A stretch of 64,000 bases of DNA from a virus. Positions 16,422-26,493 of the stretch are shown here, in pieces. The notes under the pieces were generated by a model, which worked only from the letters and a program-made list of their open reading frames with translations, was not told the DNA's origin and did no database searches. Positions within the stretch are counted from its first letter, which is position 1. Each line of letters opens with the position of its first letter. The translations under genes were made by a program, and so were the position numbers. Location: IMG/VR virus record IMGVR_UViG_3300042923_000307, positions 1 to 64,000 of that record; one strand, 5' to 3'.

Positions 16422-16434
16422 CCTATTATACCTA
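16422..16434 (-). promoter_or_regulatory. class B promoter
   Basis: TAGGTATAATAGG on the minus strand, about 45 bases ahead of the 637-aa fibre gene and just beyond the stop of the 718-aa fibre gene. Confidence 0.7.
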
Positions 16435-16439
16435 ATTTA

Positions 16440-18596
16440 TTATACTATTTCATTATAATGCGCCGTTAGTCTAATAGTCGAAGAAGCAGCTGATGTATTT
16501 GACGCGCTTATAACTCTTGTGGATTCGTTTATAGTAATACCAATGCTATCTGAGATATGTGTACCGTTTACCCACATAGCTGAAGCAACTATGGTGTTTA
16601 AGTCCGCGTTAGATGGAAGAGTTAAACTTAGCGTACTTCCAGTATCTACAGTGCCAGAGTTAGTTATTGTCTTAATAGACCCTGCTGTAATTGTACTTAC
16701 GGAACCTTCTAGGGCTGTTAAACGTGTTCCGTGACCAGTAATAGAACCTTCTGCTGTTGTTAAACGTGTTCCGTGACCAGTAATAGAACCTTCTGCTGTT
16801 GTTAGGCGAGTACCCAAATTATTAATTTGAGGTTGAGTAACAGCTTCAGAGGCAACTACAGCTTTATCGGTGTACTCTGTAGTAGCTATATTAGTTGAGT
16901 TATCTTTAGGAGTGGCTGTATTTGTTTTTGTTGGGAGCATAGTCCTCACAGTGTTTCTCATATCTACGACAGATACTATCCCTGTGCTGTCCGTCACAAC
17001 TTTGTGCAGACGTATACAATCTTCACTTACGGCAGGAGCAGCGGCCCCATTAGGAACACTTCTAAGTACAATTTCCCCGTCAACAGTAACGTCCTCATAT
17101 AAATCAGCAGATGTAAGTGGGGTACATGTCCATGAGTCACTCGCACTGTACGCCATAGTCTCAGAACTTATAAAGTAAACTGTAAGACCATCAATAACAG
17201 GGTGCTCTGACGAGAATACTCCGTCTTCTTGAACAACTCCATTCTTACTTAACGTGTACGTAAAATCTGATGCTCCAGGTTCTGAGTCAGGAGAATTTAC
17301 TACAATGGTATAAACATCAGAAGGCAATCCCGTAAACTCACCTAGGAAGTAAGGGTATCGTGCAGCGGGTGTTGCGCCTATACCTGTAACATTTAGGCTC
17401 TTATACGTAAGCAGCATATTATCAGATGTTTGGTCAAGACTGATAGTTTTTTCACCAAAGTATATAACACCCTCTTCCTTCTCAGCTTCAAATGACTTAG
17501 GTGAGGGGACAGCTAGAGTTAGGCCGCTTCCAACAAAACTTTCATAGAAATGTCGGTACATCATAGCACCTTCACTGGCGTTAGCATTAATACCTTGAGG
17601 GCCTTGCGCGCCTTTTACACCCTGGATACCTTGTATACCCTGAATACCCTGAGGTCCTTGTGGTCCTATAGCACCCTGTGGTCCTACTGGTCCTCTCTCT
17701 CCTACTGGTCCTATGGGTCCAATTGGCCCCTGCATAAGAGATAGCCCGTCTATATCACCAGTTACGTGTCTGTGCCCTGTGTTAGACTTGTCATTTAATG
17801 CTGTGCCTAAACCATTAATTTCAGGTACATCGTGTCCATGAGGTTTAGGTGTTCTAGAGTCTGATAGCCTAGCGTCGCTATTAGTTACGAACTTATTTGT
17901 AGCACCAGGATTGCCGTTAGTTCCTGCTAAAGCTGCAGCCATACTCTCAGACAGAGACGAACCAGACGCAATATTAAGCTCTATTTTACCATTAACAATA
18001 GTTGGGTAAACATTACCAGAAGATAATATCTCAATAACGCCACCCCATGTTGAGGGGCTCACAGAGTTAGCTCCAACCTTAATACTGCCTATTGGCTTAA
18101 TTGTGTCACTCATAAAGTCTAGCTTTTTTTTATCGTTAGAGTCGAATAACCCTGACTTTATTGCTGTGGCTAAACCTGGCTTACCATCTATGTTGTTCCA
18201 ATTAACCTGGGAACCACCTGCTGTCTTAAGTTCGTCTTTAGTATAAACATTTCCATCCAATGTATTAGCTAGCTGAATAAGTTTATTAATTACCTCAGCA
18301 TCAACCCTAGACGCTATTGGTACGTACGTAATTGATACCACAGCGTTGGACTTTGATACATTGAATGTTACCAGACCTTTAGCATTTACGTAATCGTATT
18401 GGTCTCTCCATTCTATTAGTACCTCGTTTACTCCTGGAGAACCAGATGTTATAACGTTATAACCGCCAGCTACTACAAGGGTATCCTTTTTAGGTATGTA
18501 AGTTAAGTACTGACTACCAGTAGAGTCCAACGTTAAAGACTCTGTAAGGGTCGCAGTCCTAGTTGGGTCTATATTATAAAGCATTGGTAGATTCAC
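16440..18596 (-). CDS. collagen-like tail-fibre protein, 718 aa
   Basis: GTG 18596 follows AAAGGTGG. After a 290-residue baseplate-like N part comes a Gly-X-Y run ([19 protein letters not shown] and [18 protein letters not shown]), about residues 286-337, which should form a trimeric collagen-like shaft. The C part contains repeated [14 protein letters not shown] units, likely a coiled coil, and a beta-rich tip. This design is common in phage fibres for Gram-positive hosts. It heads the fibre and lysis operon. Confidence 0.87.
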   Translation of the reverse strand: MNLPMLYNIDPTRTATLTESLTLDSTGSQYLTYIPKKDTLVVAGGYNVITSGSPGVNEVLIEWRDQYDYVNAKGLVTFNVSKSNAVVSITYVPIASRVDAEVINKLIQLANTLDGNVYTKDELKTAGGSQVNWNNIDGKPGLATAIKSGLFDSNDKKKLDFMSDTIKPIGSIKVGANSVSPSTWGGVIEILSSGNVYPTIVNGKIELNIASGSSLSESMAAALAGTNGNPGATNKFVTNSDARLSDSRTPKPHGHDVPEINGLGTALNDKSNTGHRHVTGDIDGLSLMQGPIGPIGPVGERGPVGPQGAIGPQGPQGIQGIQGIQGVKGAQGPQGINANASEGAMMYRHFYESFVGSGLTLAVPSPKSFEAEKEEGVIYFGEKTISLDQTSDNMLLTYKSLNVTGIGATPAARYPYFLGEFTGLPSDVYTIVVNSPDSEPGASDFTYTLSKNGVVQEDGVFSSEHPVIDGLTVYFISSETMAYSASDSWTCTPLTSADLYEDVTVDGEIVLRSVPNGAAAPAVSEDCIRLHKVVTDSTGIVSVVDMRNTVRTMLPTKTNTATPKDNSTNIATTEYTDKAVVASEAVTQPQINNLGTRLTTAEGSITGHGTRLTTAEGSITGHGTRLTALEGSVSTITAGSIKTITNSGTVDTGSTLSLTLPSNADLNTIVASAMWVNGTHISDSIGITINESTRVISASNTSAASSTIRLTAHYNEIV
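16717..16800 (-). repeat. 42-bp tandem direct repeat in fibre gene
   Basis: Two nearly identical 42-bp units start at 16717 and 16759 and code [14 protein letters not shown]. Such repeats can change the fibre length by recombination. Confidence 0.85.
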
Positions 18597-18628
18597 ATTA
18601 TCCCCACCTTTAATTCTTTTAACTATTT

Positions 18629-18641
18629 TATATTATACCTA
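18629..18641 (-). promoter_or_regulatory. class B promoter (fibre operon)
   Basis: TAGGTATAATATA on the minus strand, facing away from the class B promoter at 18659 with 17 bases between, so one small region drives fibre genes leftward and portal/RNA polymerase genes rightward. Confidence 0.75.
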
Positions 18642-18658
18642 GACGTTTACCGTTTATA

Positions 18659-18671
18659 TAGGTATAATAGT
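18659..18671 (+). promoter_or_regulatory. class B promoter (portal-RNA polymerase operon)
   Basis: TAGGTATAATAGT lies about 35 bases before the first gene of the 18705-26143 operon, with GGAGG in between. Confidence 0.75.
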
Positions 18672-18704
18672 AAGTAGATAATTCTTTTGGAGGTTGAGAT
18701 ACAT

Positions 18705-19496
18705 ATGAACAACAAACTTATAGACATCACTAATGACGCAGGTTTTGAATTGCTTGTTAATATGGTTAAAGAAGGTAGTTTAGACCGAATCAGCGATAAA
18801 ACAGATATCGATATGTTAATTCAGAAACAGGCTTATGCTGAGGACGGAACTTTCGCAGATATTAAAGGAAGAATGTTTTCTATTGCTAGTCCTGTAGAGA
18901 CATATCTATCCGCTAGGTACGCTGAGAAGTGTGCTAGTGATATGTCAGAGGATGTTATAGAACGTATTAATGAGGCTTGCGATATATTCAGTATCGATAT
19001 TAAAGTTGAGAAGGTAGCCAAAGTGTTGGTACCACAAGAACAATTCGCTGTAGACACAGAAGATGTTTATAGTGAGAAGTACGCTGGTTGCTCTGACTAT
19101 GGTACTGAGTTTGAGAACTCTTTAGCGGCTCGTATTATGAACATACCTGAGCACCAAGAAGATTACGAGCAACTAGCTAAAATAGCAGGTGAAGTACCCG
19201 CTGACGTAATGGTCAATATACTAAGAGAAGTTGATTCTTTCACAGGTGCAGACCTTCCTTGGGTTGCTAGTCGTGTAGGAACACCTGAGTATGCTGTGTA
19301 TGAAAAGAAAGCATCAGCTATTACAGTTGACCTTGGTAAAAAGACAGTAGCTTTCGAAAAAGTAGCTGAGTTGGAAGAAACACTTAACGATATGGGAATA
19401 GACATTGATTTTGATGCTAACGACGCATACACTACTAAGTTAGCACTAGAACGACTACCTATTCAAATACGAAGAGCTATAGCCGATTTAATTTAA
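18705..19496 (+). CDS. hypothetical late-operon protein, 263 aa
   Basis: ATG 18705 follows TTGGAGG. The protein is acidic and helical (DMSEDVIERINEACDIFSID, VAELEETLNDMGIDIDFDAN) with no motif I can name. It opens the late operon that carries the portal, so a head- or virion-associated role is plausible, but position is the only evidence. Confidence 0.75.
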   Translation: MNNKLIDITNDAGFELLVNMVKEGSLDRISDKTDIDMLIQKQAYAEDGTFADIKGRMFSIASPVETYLSARYAEKCASDMSEDVIERINEACDIFSIDIKVEKVAKVLVPQEQFAVDTEDVYSEKYAGCSDYGTEFENSLAARIMNIPEHQEDYEQLAKIAGEVPADVMVNILREVDSFTGADLPWVASRVGTPEYAVYEKKASAITVDLGKKTVAFEKVAELEETLNDMGIDIDFDANDAYTTKLALERLPIQIRRAIADLI

Positions 19497-19508
19497 GGAG
19501 TGACTAAT

Positions 19509-20000
19509 ATGCGCGGTATGAAGGTTATTGAATTTTACCTGTCAGCAAAAGCAAAGCATCCCGACATAGATGATTGGTTGGCTGAAAGCGTAGTAGCAGA
19601 GTATGGCTACGATAGCCTAGATGCTATACAAGCTATTAGAGCATGCTTTGTTACAGACTTACCCTGGGAAGAGTTTAGGGTATTTGAAAAGGTAGTTCTA
19701 GTACTTAACGATAGACTTGTATTCGGCGAAATAGTACAAGACTTAGATATAAAAGAAATAGCATATGCGGTTAGCATTCTAAAAGGAATGTTCCCTGAGA
19801 ATATGTTTAACGACGAGATATCTAAGTATATAGCCATAGAGGCAACACAGGAAGGTTTTATAGTACTCCCTGAGGAGCTAGAGTTCGCACAGAGGTTCAT
19901 ACCAGTTAGTTACCTAACTAGAGAGCAGGAACAGGTTCAAATGGCATACCTACAAGAGGTTGCGGACTACAAGAAAATGGCAGATGGGAGTGACTTTTAA
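19509..20000 (+). CDS. hypothetical late-operon protein, 163 aa
   Basis: ATG 19509 is eight bases after AAGGAG; an in-frame GTG at 19500 overlaps the ribosome site. The protein is helical and acidic (LVFGEIVQDLDIKEIAYAVS) and unrecognised. Its stop overlaps the portal start by one base, so it is translated with the portal. Confidence 0.75.
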   Translation: MRGMKVIEFYLSAKAKHPDIDDWLAESVVAEYGYDSLDAIQAIRACFVTDLPWEEFRVFEKVVLVLNDRLVFGEIVQDLDIKEIAYAVSILKGMFPENMFNDEISKYIAIEATQEGFIVLPEELEFAQRFIPVSYLTREQEQVQMAYLQEVADYKKMADGSDF

Positions 20001-21706
20001 TGAGTCTTTACATGGATAGCTCTGGGTACGTAGATGGAGGCACTATACTTAACGATAGGCAGTTTTCCAATCTTATGGACGGTAGGTGGAGGTCAATATA
20101 CCCTGCTCCGTTCTTCGACCCTATAGCAATGCAAACAATAGCTGACCCTAAGGTTCTTATTCAGTGGAGTAGATTCTTCTACGACTGGCACCCAATAGTG
20201 CACGCAGCTATAAATAAAATGGTATCCTACCCTATTACGGACTTCGTATTTGACACTAAGGACGATAAAATACGTAAGAACTATGAGATGGTGTTCCAAA
20301 CACTAAACGTAAGAAGTCTTATGATAAAGGCGGGCTTAGACTACTTCATATGCGGTAATGCTTATATATCATTTATAATGCCTTTTAAGCGTATGTTTAA
20401 ATGCCCATCCTGCGGTTACACATCATCAGCGGAGACATCAACTATAAAAGCTAGCATGTCTAAGCTTACGATGGTTTGTAACAAATGCAATGAGTCTGTA
20501 GAACCTCAAGTAGAGGACGCAAACACTCAAGATGTACGCGACATGAAGGCTGTTCTTTGGAATCCTATGAACATGCAGATAGACTACGATGAGGTTCTGG
20601 ATAACTACGATTACTTCTATAGTCTACCTAACTATGTTAAGAGTGGTATACTAAAAGGTGAGAAAAAGTATATAGCAAAGTATCCAATGTACTTTATTAA
20701 AGCAGCACATGAGAAGAAACTTATACGTTTTTATTCTGACAAGTTGTTACACATTAGACGGGAAACACACTCTGCTACGTACCATAAAGGTCTAGGTCAA
20801 CCATTAACAACGGCTGTACTCAAACCGCTTTTCCATTTACTAGTACTTATGAGAGCTCAGGACGCCTTGGCTATAGACCAAATATTGCCATGGACTATTA
20901 TGTCGCCTGCACCTAATGCTGGCACAGACCCTGCTGGAGACATGGACTTAGGTGGTTGGAAAGACCAGGTTAAGAAGGAGTACGAGGAGTGGAAAAAGAA
21001 TCCTCTTCGTAAAAGCTTCATGCCCGTACCTATCAATGCCCAAATGATTGGTGCCCAAGGTAAAGCGCTTATGCTTACACCAGAAATTGATGCCATTACA
21101 AACCAGATACTAGCAGGTATGGGTGTACCTAATGAGTTCGTATATGGTGGTTTACAATGGAGTGGCGCTAGTGTATCATTAAGAATGCTTGAGAACCAAT
21201 TCATAAACTACCGTACAATGATGCAGCGCATGCTTGACTGGATAGTAGAACAGATAGCGACATACTTCGGTTACCCGCCTATAACAGTGAAAATGCAGAA
21301 CTTCAAAATGGCTGATGATATCGCTCAGAAACAGCTTATCATAGGTCTAGCTCAGACCCAAGATATATCTAAACAGTCTATGCTTCTTGAAGTTATGCCT
21401 GACTTAGATTACTCACTAGAGCGTGACAAAATTAAGGAAGAGCAAATAGAAGCACTTAAAATGCAAGCTGATATACAGCGCGCTCAGATGGCAGGAGGCT
21501 TATCTCCTAATCCTATGACTGCTATCGGTGGAATGCAACCACAAATGGGTGGTATGCAGCAGATGGGCGGTCAACCAGGACAACAGCCAGGCCAACAAAT
21601 AGGTGGACCACAGGAAGCTGCACCACCTACAGGAGGGCCAGCAGTAGCCCCAGCGTTGCCCGAGCAGAAACCTCCGAGAGCACAAGGCGCTAATCAGCAA
21701 ATCTAG
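20000..21706 (+). CDS. portal protein, 568 aa
   Basis: The N-terminal part fits a myovirus portal (WSRFFYDWHPIVHAAINKMV, then YPITDFVFD), and the core has PLFHLLVLMRAQDALAIDQI and the GMGVPNEFVYGG segment found in many portals. Two CxxC pairs (CPSC near 135 and CNKC near 160) form a zinc-ribbon-like insertion. The C-terminal 60 residues are Gln/Gly/Pro-rich (GGMQQMGGQPGQQPGQQ). The portal is the ring through which DNA is packed. Terminase lies 9 kb downstream, so head genes are dispersed. Confidence 0.82.
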   Translation: MSLYMDSSGYVDGGTILNDRQFSNLMDGRWRSIYPAPFFDPIAMQTIADPKVLIQWSRFFYDWHPIVHAAINKMVSYPITDFVFDTKDDKIRKNYEMVFQTLNVRSLMIKAGLDYFICGNAYISFIMPFKRMFKCPSCGYTSSAETSTIKASMSKLTMVCNKCNESVEPQVEDANTQDVRDMKAVLWNPMNMQIDYDEVLDNYDYFYSLPNYVKSGILKGEKKYIAKYPMYFIKAAHEKKLIRFYSDKLLHIRRETHSATYHKGLGQPLTTAVLKPLFHLLVLMRAQDALAIDQILPWTIMSPAPNAGTDPAGDMDLGGWKDQVKKEYEEWKKNPLRKSFMPVPINAQMIGAQGKALMLTPEIDAITNQILAGMGVPNEFVYGGLQWSGASVSLRMLENQFINYRTMMQRMLDWIVEQIATYFGYPPITVKMQNFKMADDIAQKQLIIGLAQTQDISKQSMLLEVMPDLDYSLERDKIKEEQIEALKMQADIQRAQMAGGLSPNPMTAIGGMQPQMGGMQQMGGQPGQQPGQQIGGPQEAAPPTGGPAVAPALPEQKPPRAQGANQQI

Positions 21707-21717
21707 GAGGACACAAC

Positions 21718-22011
21718 ATGAATACAGAAATAAGGGATACACTAGATAAATTAGCTTGGTTAGAACTTTATACACCTCTCGATGGTACAACTAAGCGTCT
21801 AGCCGAGAAATTGATAAGACGTACTGTGCGTCATCAGGTTGCACCAAAGGATAATGCCAAGTCTAATCCACTAATTAATACACCGCGTACCACTCCTCCT
21901 ATTAAAATGCCTGAGTTTAGTCAACATAAACCCCATGAGGCTGGAGTACCTGCGGCACAAAGTTTTGAACATAAGGTAGCATCGTATAAAGCTACATACG
22001 AAAGGAGCTAA
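21718..22011 (+). CDS. small hypothetical protein, 97 aa
   Basis: CTAGGAGG precedes the ATG. The first 40 residues are helical and basic (KRLAEKLIRRTVRH); the rest is Pro-rich and probably disordered. It sits between the portal and the polymerase gene. Function unknown. Confidence 0.7.
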   Translation: MNTEIRDTLDKLAWLELYTPLDGTTKRLAEKLIRRTVRHQVAPKDNAKSNPLINTPRTTPPIKMPEFSQHKPHEAGVPAAQSFEHKVASYKATYERS

Positions 22012-22015
22012 CACC

Positions 22016-25000
22016 ATGTATCTTGATATGCACGAGAAGTGGGACGTTATCAAAAGACACGTAACAGATGGTATACGGTCACTATTCCCTATAGAAGTTC
22101 CAAAAGGTAGAGTAGAGCTTATAAGCGTTGAAATGAAAGAGCCTGAAAACCTCGTATCAAGTCAGCGTGAAGCTTTGATAAAGGGCGGTAGTTTAACCGC
22201 CTCTGTTTATGGTACGTTCAGGTTAACTGACGGTCACGGAGGTACAGTTGATACTGCTAAGATAAAAATACTTGATTTACCTCTGATAACACACCGAGGA
22301 ACATTCGTAGTTCAGGGTAAGGACTATAGTGTATTCAATCAGATGCGTTTGCGCCCAGGAGTTTACACTACGAAGTCAGAGGAATCTGGTGACGTAACAT
22401 CACGTTTCAACTTAGGTAAAGGTCTAGGTTTCAAAATAGAACTTAGCCCTAATGAGGGTATATTTTACGTACGTTTTGATAAGTCTAAAGCTAGTACAAG
22501 TAGCCCTAAGATTCCGTTGTATTCACTAGTTCGCGTATTAGGAGCCGCTGACTCAGACATTAAAGCTAGATGGGGAGAACGAATCTATAATGCTAACCAC
22601 GATAAGTCTCACATAATAGAAGACGCACGTAAAATAGTTGACTTAACAGTATACGGGGCTAAGCGTACAGGTAATGATGTTGAGGACATACGTAACTATT
22701 TCAATGATACACAGCTTAACGGCGATACAACTAAAGTAACGCTAGGTAGCTCTTACGACAGGGTACAGGCTGGCGCATTACTTGATGCTACGGCTAAGAT
22801 GGTACATGTTTATAGTGGCGCTGAACATGAAGACGATATGGATAGCTTGCTGTTCAAGGAAATCTTATCTGTTGAAGACCACCTTATGCTACGTATACAG
22901 AAAGGTATTAAAGACACAGGTGTACTTACTAAGATTAAACGTAAGATAGGTGAGGAAAAAGAGCTTCGTAAGATTATCCCTACGAATATGCTTACCAAAC
23001 TGATTGAAACGTTCTATACTACGTCGTCTCTTGCGTCACCACAAACAGAGATTAACCCTATCGAGATTCTGGAAACAAACCATAAGATTACCGCTATGGG
23101 TGAAGGTGGTATTAAGAGTGAGCACGGTATACCTATGTCTGCCCGTAACTTACATCCATCGCACTTTGGATTCTTAGACCCTGTTCGTACAACAGAGTCA
23201 ACTCGAGTTGGTGTCGACTTACGTACGACACATAACTCAGAGGTAAAAAACCGAAACATATACACCACTTTCATAGACCGTAAAGGTGCCAAAGTATCAC
23301 TAAGACCTATTGACTTGAGTGGCAAAACGATAGGGTTCCCTGGTCAAGAAGGTCATAAGATAGTAAGAGTCTTGCTTAACGGTGAAATGAAAGAGGTTCC
23401 AGCAGCGTCGGTAGACTATTGGATGGAGAAGTCCAAGGATATGTTTACGTACACCTCTAACCTAGTTCCATTTCTACACAACGACCAAGGTAACCGTGTA
23501 ACTATGGCTTCACGTATGGTTACGCAAGCAGTTCCTCTGGTACATAGAGAGGCCCCACTGGTTCAGGTTGAAGACGAGAGTGAGCACGGAACATTCCAGA
23601 AAAGATTAGGTACAGAGTTCTTCTCACCTAAAGCACCAGAAGATGGTACGGTTAACGAGATAGGTGAAGGCTTCATTCGTATAAATAATAGAAAAGTAGA
23701 CCTTTATCATAACTTCCCACTTAACGAAAAGACATACATTCACATGACACCTTTGTTTAAAGTAGGAGACAAAGTAAAGAAAGGACAAATAGTAGCTGAA
23801 TCCAACTTCACTAAAGACGGAACACTAGCTATTGGTACTAACCTCCGTACAGCTTACATAGGGTATAAAGGTTGGAATCATGAGGATGGTATGGTAATTA
23901 GTCAACACGCAGCTACTAAGTTAACATCTCAGCATATGTACGTTAAGGAAGTTGAGAAGAGTGACGACGTAACTGTAGACAAAAACCGTCTAATCAAGTT
24001 CTTCCCATCCAAGATAACAGCAGAACAAATGCGTAAACTGGATGATGAAGGTGTAGCTCAGAAGGGTCAGACAATACACAAGGGTGACTATGTAATCGCA
24101 GCTTTAGCTAAGCGTGACCTTACAAACTCTGACATGATGTTATCCAAACTACGCGGAGCATTAGCTAACCCCTATAAAGACGTATCGGAAGTTTGGGACC
24201 ATGATAGACCAGGGACTGTAACAGACGTTATACGTAATGGTAACTTAGTCAGAGTAATACTTACCACAGAAGATGAAACTCGTGTAGGTGATAAACTTAC
24301 AGGTGTTCACGGTAATAAAGGTACAGTAACACTTATACTACCTAACCACGAAATGCCTAAGGATAAAGACGGAAAACATATTGACATGCTATGGAATACA
24401 GCTGGGGTTATATCCCGTGTTAATCCTGGTCAGCTTTATGAAGCTATGGCAGGTAAGATTGCTGCTAAGACAGGTTCTCCTTATATTGTTAAAAATTTCT
24501 CCCCTGAGGATAGTAGTCGTAAAGTTATTAATGAGCTTAAAGCCCACGGTTTAAAACCAGAAGAGGACCTATACGACGCTAAAACAGGACGCCATTTAGG
24601 TGAGGTATTCGTCGGAAATCCACACGTTCTTAAGTTACATAAGCAAACAGAGGGTAACTTCGCTGCTCGTTTCACTAAGAACTACGACGTTAACTTGCAG
24701 CCTGCTAAAGGCGGTGAGGAAGGTTCTAAAGCTATAGGTCTACAAGATGTGTATGCTTTACTAGGACACAACGCTAGAGCAAACCTACACGAAATGGGAG
24801 CATACAAGTCTCAACGTAATGAGGAGTTCTGGGATTCGGTACGTATAGGGTTACCAATACCACCAGCAAAAGAACCGTTTGCGTTTGAGAAGTTTAAATC
24901 GTTAATTGGTGCTGCTGGTATCCACGTTAACAAAGGTAAAGACGCGTATACTATAGCTCCTATGAGCGACAAGCACATAGTACACCAATCTGCTGGTGAA

Positions 25001-26143
25001 ATAAAGTCTAGCGCTTTATTAGCTAGTAGCATGAACTCTGTAAAAGTTGAACCAGGTGGTCTATTCGATGAGTCTGTAACAGGTGGTTTAAAAGGTAAAA
25101 ATTGGGCTCATATGGAACTATCTGAGCACATTATAAACCCACTATTTGGTAACGTAGTAAAGACTATGCTTGGTGGTACAGACCCTTATGAAATGAAACC
25201 ATCAGATGTAAAGGCACAACTAGCTAAAATAGATGTTGATAAACGTATAGCTGAAATTCGCTCAGCTCTTGGTAGTACTAAAGGTAGTCCTCGAGATAAA
25301 CTACTTAAAGAGCTACGGTACTTAATGGCAGCTAAGAAACTAGGTATGCACCCAAAAGACTACGTACTGTCTAAGTTCCCAATACTACCACCACAATTCA
25401 GACCTGTTTACCCATCACAGTCAGGCGGTGTGCCGATGGTATCCGATATTAACTATCTATACCGTGATATGATGAACGTAAACAATGAATTGTCTAAACT
25501 TAAAGACTTCCCAGAGACTGACCCTACAAAGCTTAAGCTACGTAAAGACTTACAGCAGGCCGCAGGTGCTATCGTAGGCGTAATGAAACCTGTTAATAAG
25601 AAGAGCGAGAAGCAAGACCTTCAAGGTGTTGTACCACTCTTAACAGGAGGTAAACTTGATGGAGGCGGTACTTCAAAAGAGAGCTTCTTCCACCGTAAGT
25701 TAATGAAGCGTAACCAGGATTTAACAGGTCGTGGTACGATTCTACCAGACCCTAGTTTGCACGTTGACTACGCTAAGATACCTATAGACATGGCGCACCA
25801 GTTATTCAAACCATTCGTAATTAATAACTTGGTTAAAAAGGGCCTAACACCTATCCAGGCAGCTAAAGACGTAGCCGACAGAACACACATAGCATCTAGG
25901 GCGTTAGAGGAAGAGATGGAACGCAGACCAATACTATTAAACCGTGCCCCAACTCTTCACAAGTACAACATGATGGCATTTAAACCTGTAGCCGTAGAAG
26001 GCAAGTCTATATTCATACCACCTCTAATTATCAAAGGGTTCAACGCCGACTTTGATGGTGATAGTGTCGCAGGTGATACGTACGTTATTGTACAAGACAC
26101 TGACGGAACAGTACGCTTGGTGAAAATAAAAGACGTTGAATAG
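22016..26143 (+). CDS. RNA polymerase beta-beta' fusion, N-terminal part, ending in N-intein, 1375 aa
   Basis: One polypeptide covers beta and the first part of beta'. Beta blocks include VVQGKDYSVFNQMRLRPGVY, GYKGWNHEDGMVISQ near residue 620, and RVGDKLTGVHGNKGTV near 760. Beta' blocks begin near residue 1030 (WAHMELSEHI), then LPPQFRPVYPSQSGG, LNRAPTLHKYNMMAFKP, and the Mg-binding NADFDGD at 1343-1349. There the extein stops: the last 26 residues are an N-intein. Beta-beta' fusion is known in some bacteria, and phages carry divergent multisubunit polymerases, but alone this chain lacks the trigger loop and bridge helix. The start follows AAGGAGC, two genes after the portal. Confidence 0.95.
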   Translation: MYLDMHEKWDVIKRHVTDGIRSLFPIEVPKGRVELISVEMKEPENLVSSQREALIKGGSLTASVYGTFRLTDGHGGTVDTAKIKILDLPLITHRGTFVVQGKDYSVFNQMRLRPGVYTTKSEESGDVTSRFNLGKGLGFKIELSPNEGIFYVRFDKSKASTSSPKIPLYSLVRVLGAADSDIKARWGERIYNANHDKSHIIEDARKIVDLTVYGAKRTGNDVEDIRNYFNDTQLNGDTTKVTLGSSYDRVQAGALLDATAKMVHVYSGAEHEDDMDSLLFKEILSVEDHLMLRIQKGIKDTGVLTKIKRKIGEEKELRKIIPTNMLTKLIETFYTTSSLASPQTEINPIEILETNHKITAMGEGGIKSEHGIPMSARNLHPSHFGFLDPVRTTESTRVGVDLRTTHNSEVKNRNIYTTFIDRKGAKVSLRPIDLSGKTIGFPGQEGHKIVRVLLNGEMKEVPAASVDYWMEKSKDMFTYTSNLVPFLHNDQGNRVTMASRMVTQAVPLVHREAPLVQVEDESEHGTFQKRLGTEFFSPKAPEDGTVNEIGEGFIRINNRKVDLYHNFPLNEKTYIHMTPLFKVGDKVKKGQIVAESNFTKDGTLAIGTNLRTAYIGYKGWNHEDGMVISQHAATKLTSQHMYVKEVEKSDDVTVDKNRLIKFFPSKITAEQMRKLDDEGVAQKGQTIHKGDYVIAALAKRDLTNSDMMLSKLRGALANPYKDVSEVWDHDRPGTVTDVIRNGNLVRVILTTEDETRVGDKLTGVHGNKGTVTLILPNHEMPKDKDGKHIDMLWNTAGVISRVNPGQLYEAMAGKIAAKTGSPYIVKNFSPEDSSRKVINELKAHGLKPEEDLYDAKTGRHLGEVFVGNPHVLKLHKQTEGNFAARFTKNYDVNLQPAKGGEEGSKAIGLQDVYALLGHNARANLHEMGAYKSQRNEEFWDSVRIGLPIPPAKEPFAFEKFKSLIGAAGIHVNKGKDAYTIAPMSDKHIVHQSAGEIKSSALLASSMNSVKVEPGGLFDESVTGGLKGKNWAHMELSEHIINPLFGNVVKTMLGGTDPYEMKPSDVKAQLAKIDVDKRIAEIRSALGSTKGSPRDKLLKELRYLMAAKKLGMHPKDYVLSKFPILPPQFRPVYPSQSGGVPMVSDINYLYRDMMNVNNELSKLKDFPETDPTKLKLRKDLQQAAGAIVGVMKPVNKKSEKQDLQGVVPLLTGGKLDGGGTSKESFFHRKLMKRNQDLTGRGTILPDPSLHVDYAKIPIDMAHQLFKPFVINNLVKKGLTPIQAAKDVADRTHIASRALEEEMERRPILLNRAPTLHKYNMMAFKPVAVEGKSIFIPPLIIKGFNADFDGDSVAGDTYVIVQDTDGTVRLVKIKDVE
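26063..26143 (+). other. N-intein fragment of a split intein (26 residues)
   Basis: Directly after NADFDGD, the sequence SVAGDTYVIVQDTDG matches intein block A, with Ser as first nucleophile and the GDT core. It ends 26 residues later at a TAG followed by a terminator, so the short piece is by design rather than a cloning or reading error. Joined with the 230-residue C part at 1132-1821 it gives a complete intein with blocks A, B, F and G. Confidence 0.88.
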
Positions 26144-26144
26144 G

Positions 26145-26168
26145 GAGCCGAAAGGCTCTCTTTTCTTT
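26145..26168 (+). terminator. intrinsic terminator with GAAA loop
   Basis: GAGCC, GAAA, GGCTC then TTTTCTTT right after the RNA polymerase stop codon. It ends the class B portal-polymerase operon. Confidence 0.85.
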
Positions 26169-26170
26169 AT

Positions 26171-26210
26171 CGAAAATAGACCCATAATTGTGGTATACGT
26201 ATTGTGTAGA
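26171..26210 (+). promoter_or_regulatory. class A promoter
   Basis: CGAAAATAGACC, 8 bases, TGGTATACG (26191-26199), then GTGTAGA. It starts the cluster of small membrane proteins. Confidence 0.78.
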
Positions 26211-26245
26211 CGGTTATTAATATTAAATATTTGGGGGAATTAATA

Positions 26246-26410
26246 ATGGGAGCATTTATAGCATGTGCGATTACTGGTGTAATAGGTTTTGGGGCAGGAG
26301 CTCTAGTAGGGGCAGCTGTAATAATTAATATGCCTCTTGAACAGATAGCAGCAATGAAAGAGGAAATTAACCAAAGAGCGTCCAGAAGACAGTGGCAGAA
26401 TAACGCGTAG
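26246..26410 (+). CDS. small membrane protein, 54 aa
   Basis: GGGGGAA precedes ATG 26246. Residues 2-30 form a Gly/Ala-rich membrane helix (AITGVIGFGAGALVGAAVII) and the remainder is a charged tail (EEINQRASRRQWQ). A second class A promoter follows, so it forms its own transcription unit or can be read through. Confidence 0.75.
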   Translation: MGAFIACAITGVIGFGAGALVGAAVIINMPLEQIAAMKEEINQRASRRQWQNNA

Positions 26411-26417
26411 ATTTAAT

Positions 26418-26457
26418 CAGAAATAACTAAAGAATTGTGGTATACGTATTGTGTAGA
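26418..26457 (+). promoter_or_regulatory. class A promoter
   Basis: CAGAAATAACTA, 8 bases, TGGTATACG (26438-26446), then GTGTAGA. Confidence 0.75.
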
Positions 26458-26493
26458 CAAGTATTATAATAAAATTAATTGGAGGTAATTATA

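Noticed and set aside
16519-17744. Plus-strand open frames opposite the collagen-like fibre gene
   Set aside because: They are shadows of the minus-strand fibre gene, with no ribosome sites and repetitive composition from the Gly-X-Y codons.
26100-26145. Truncated RNA polymerase gene by frameshift or assembly error
   Set aside because: The last 26 residues match intein block A, a terminator follows the stop, and the exact missing part begins after a C-intein elsewhere.
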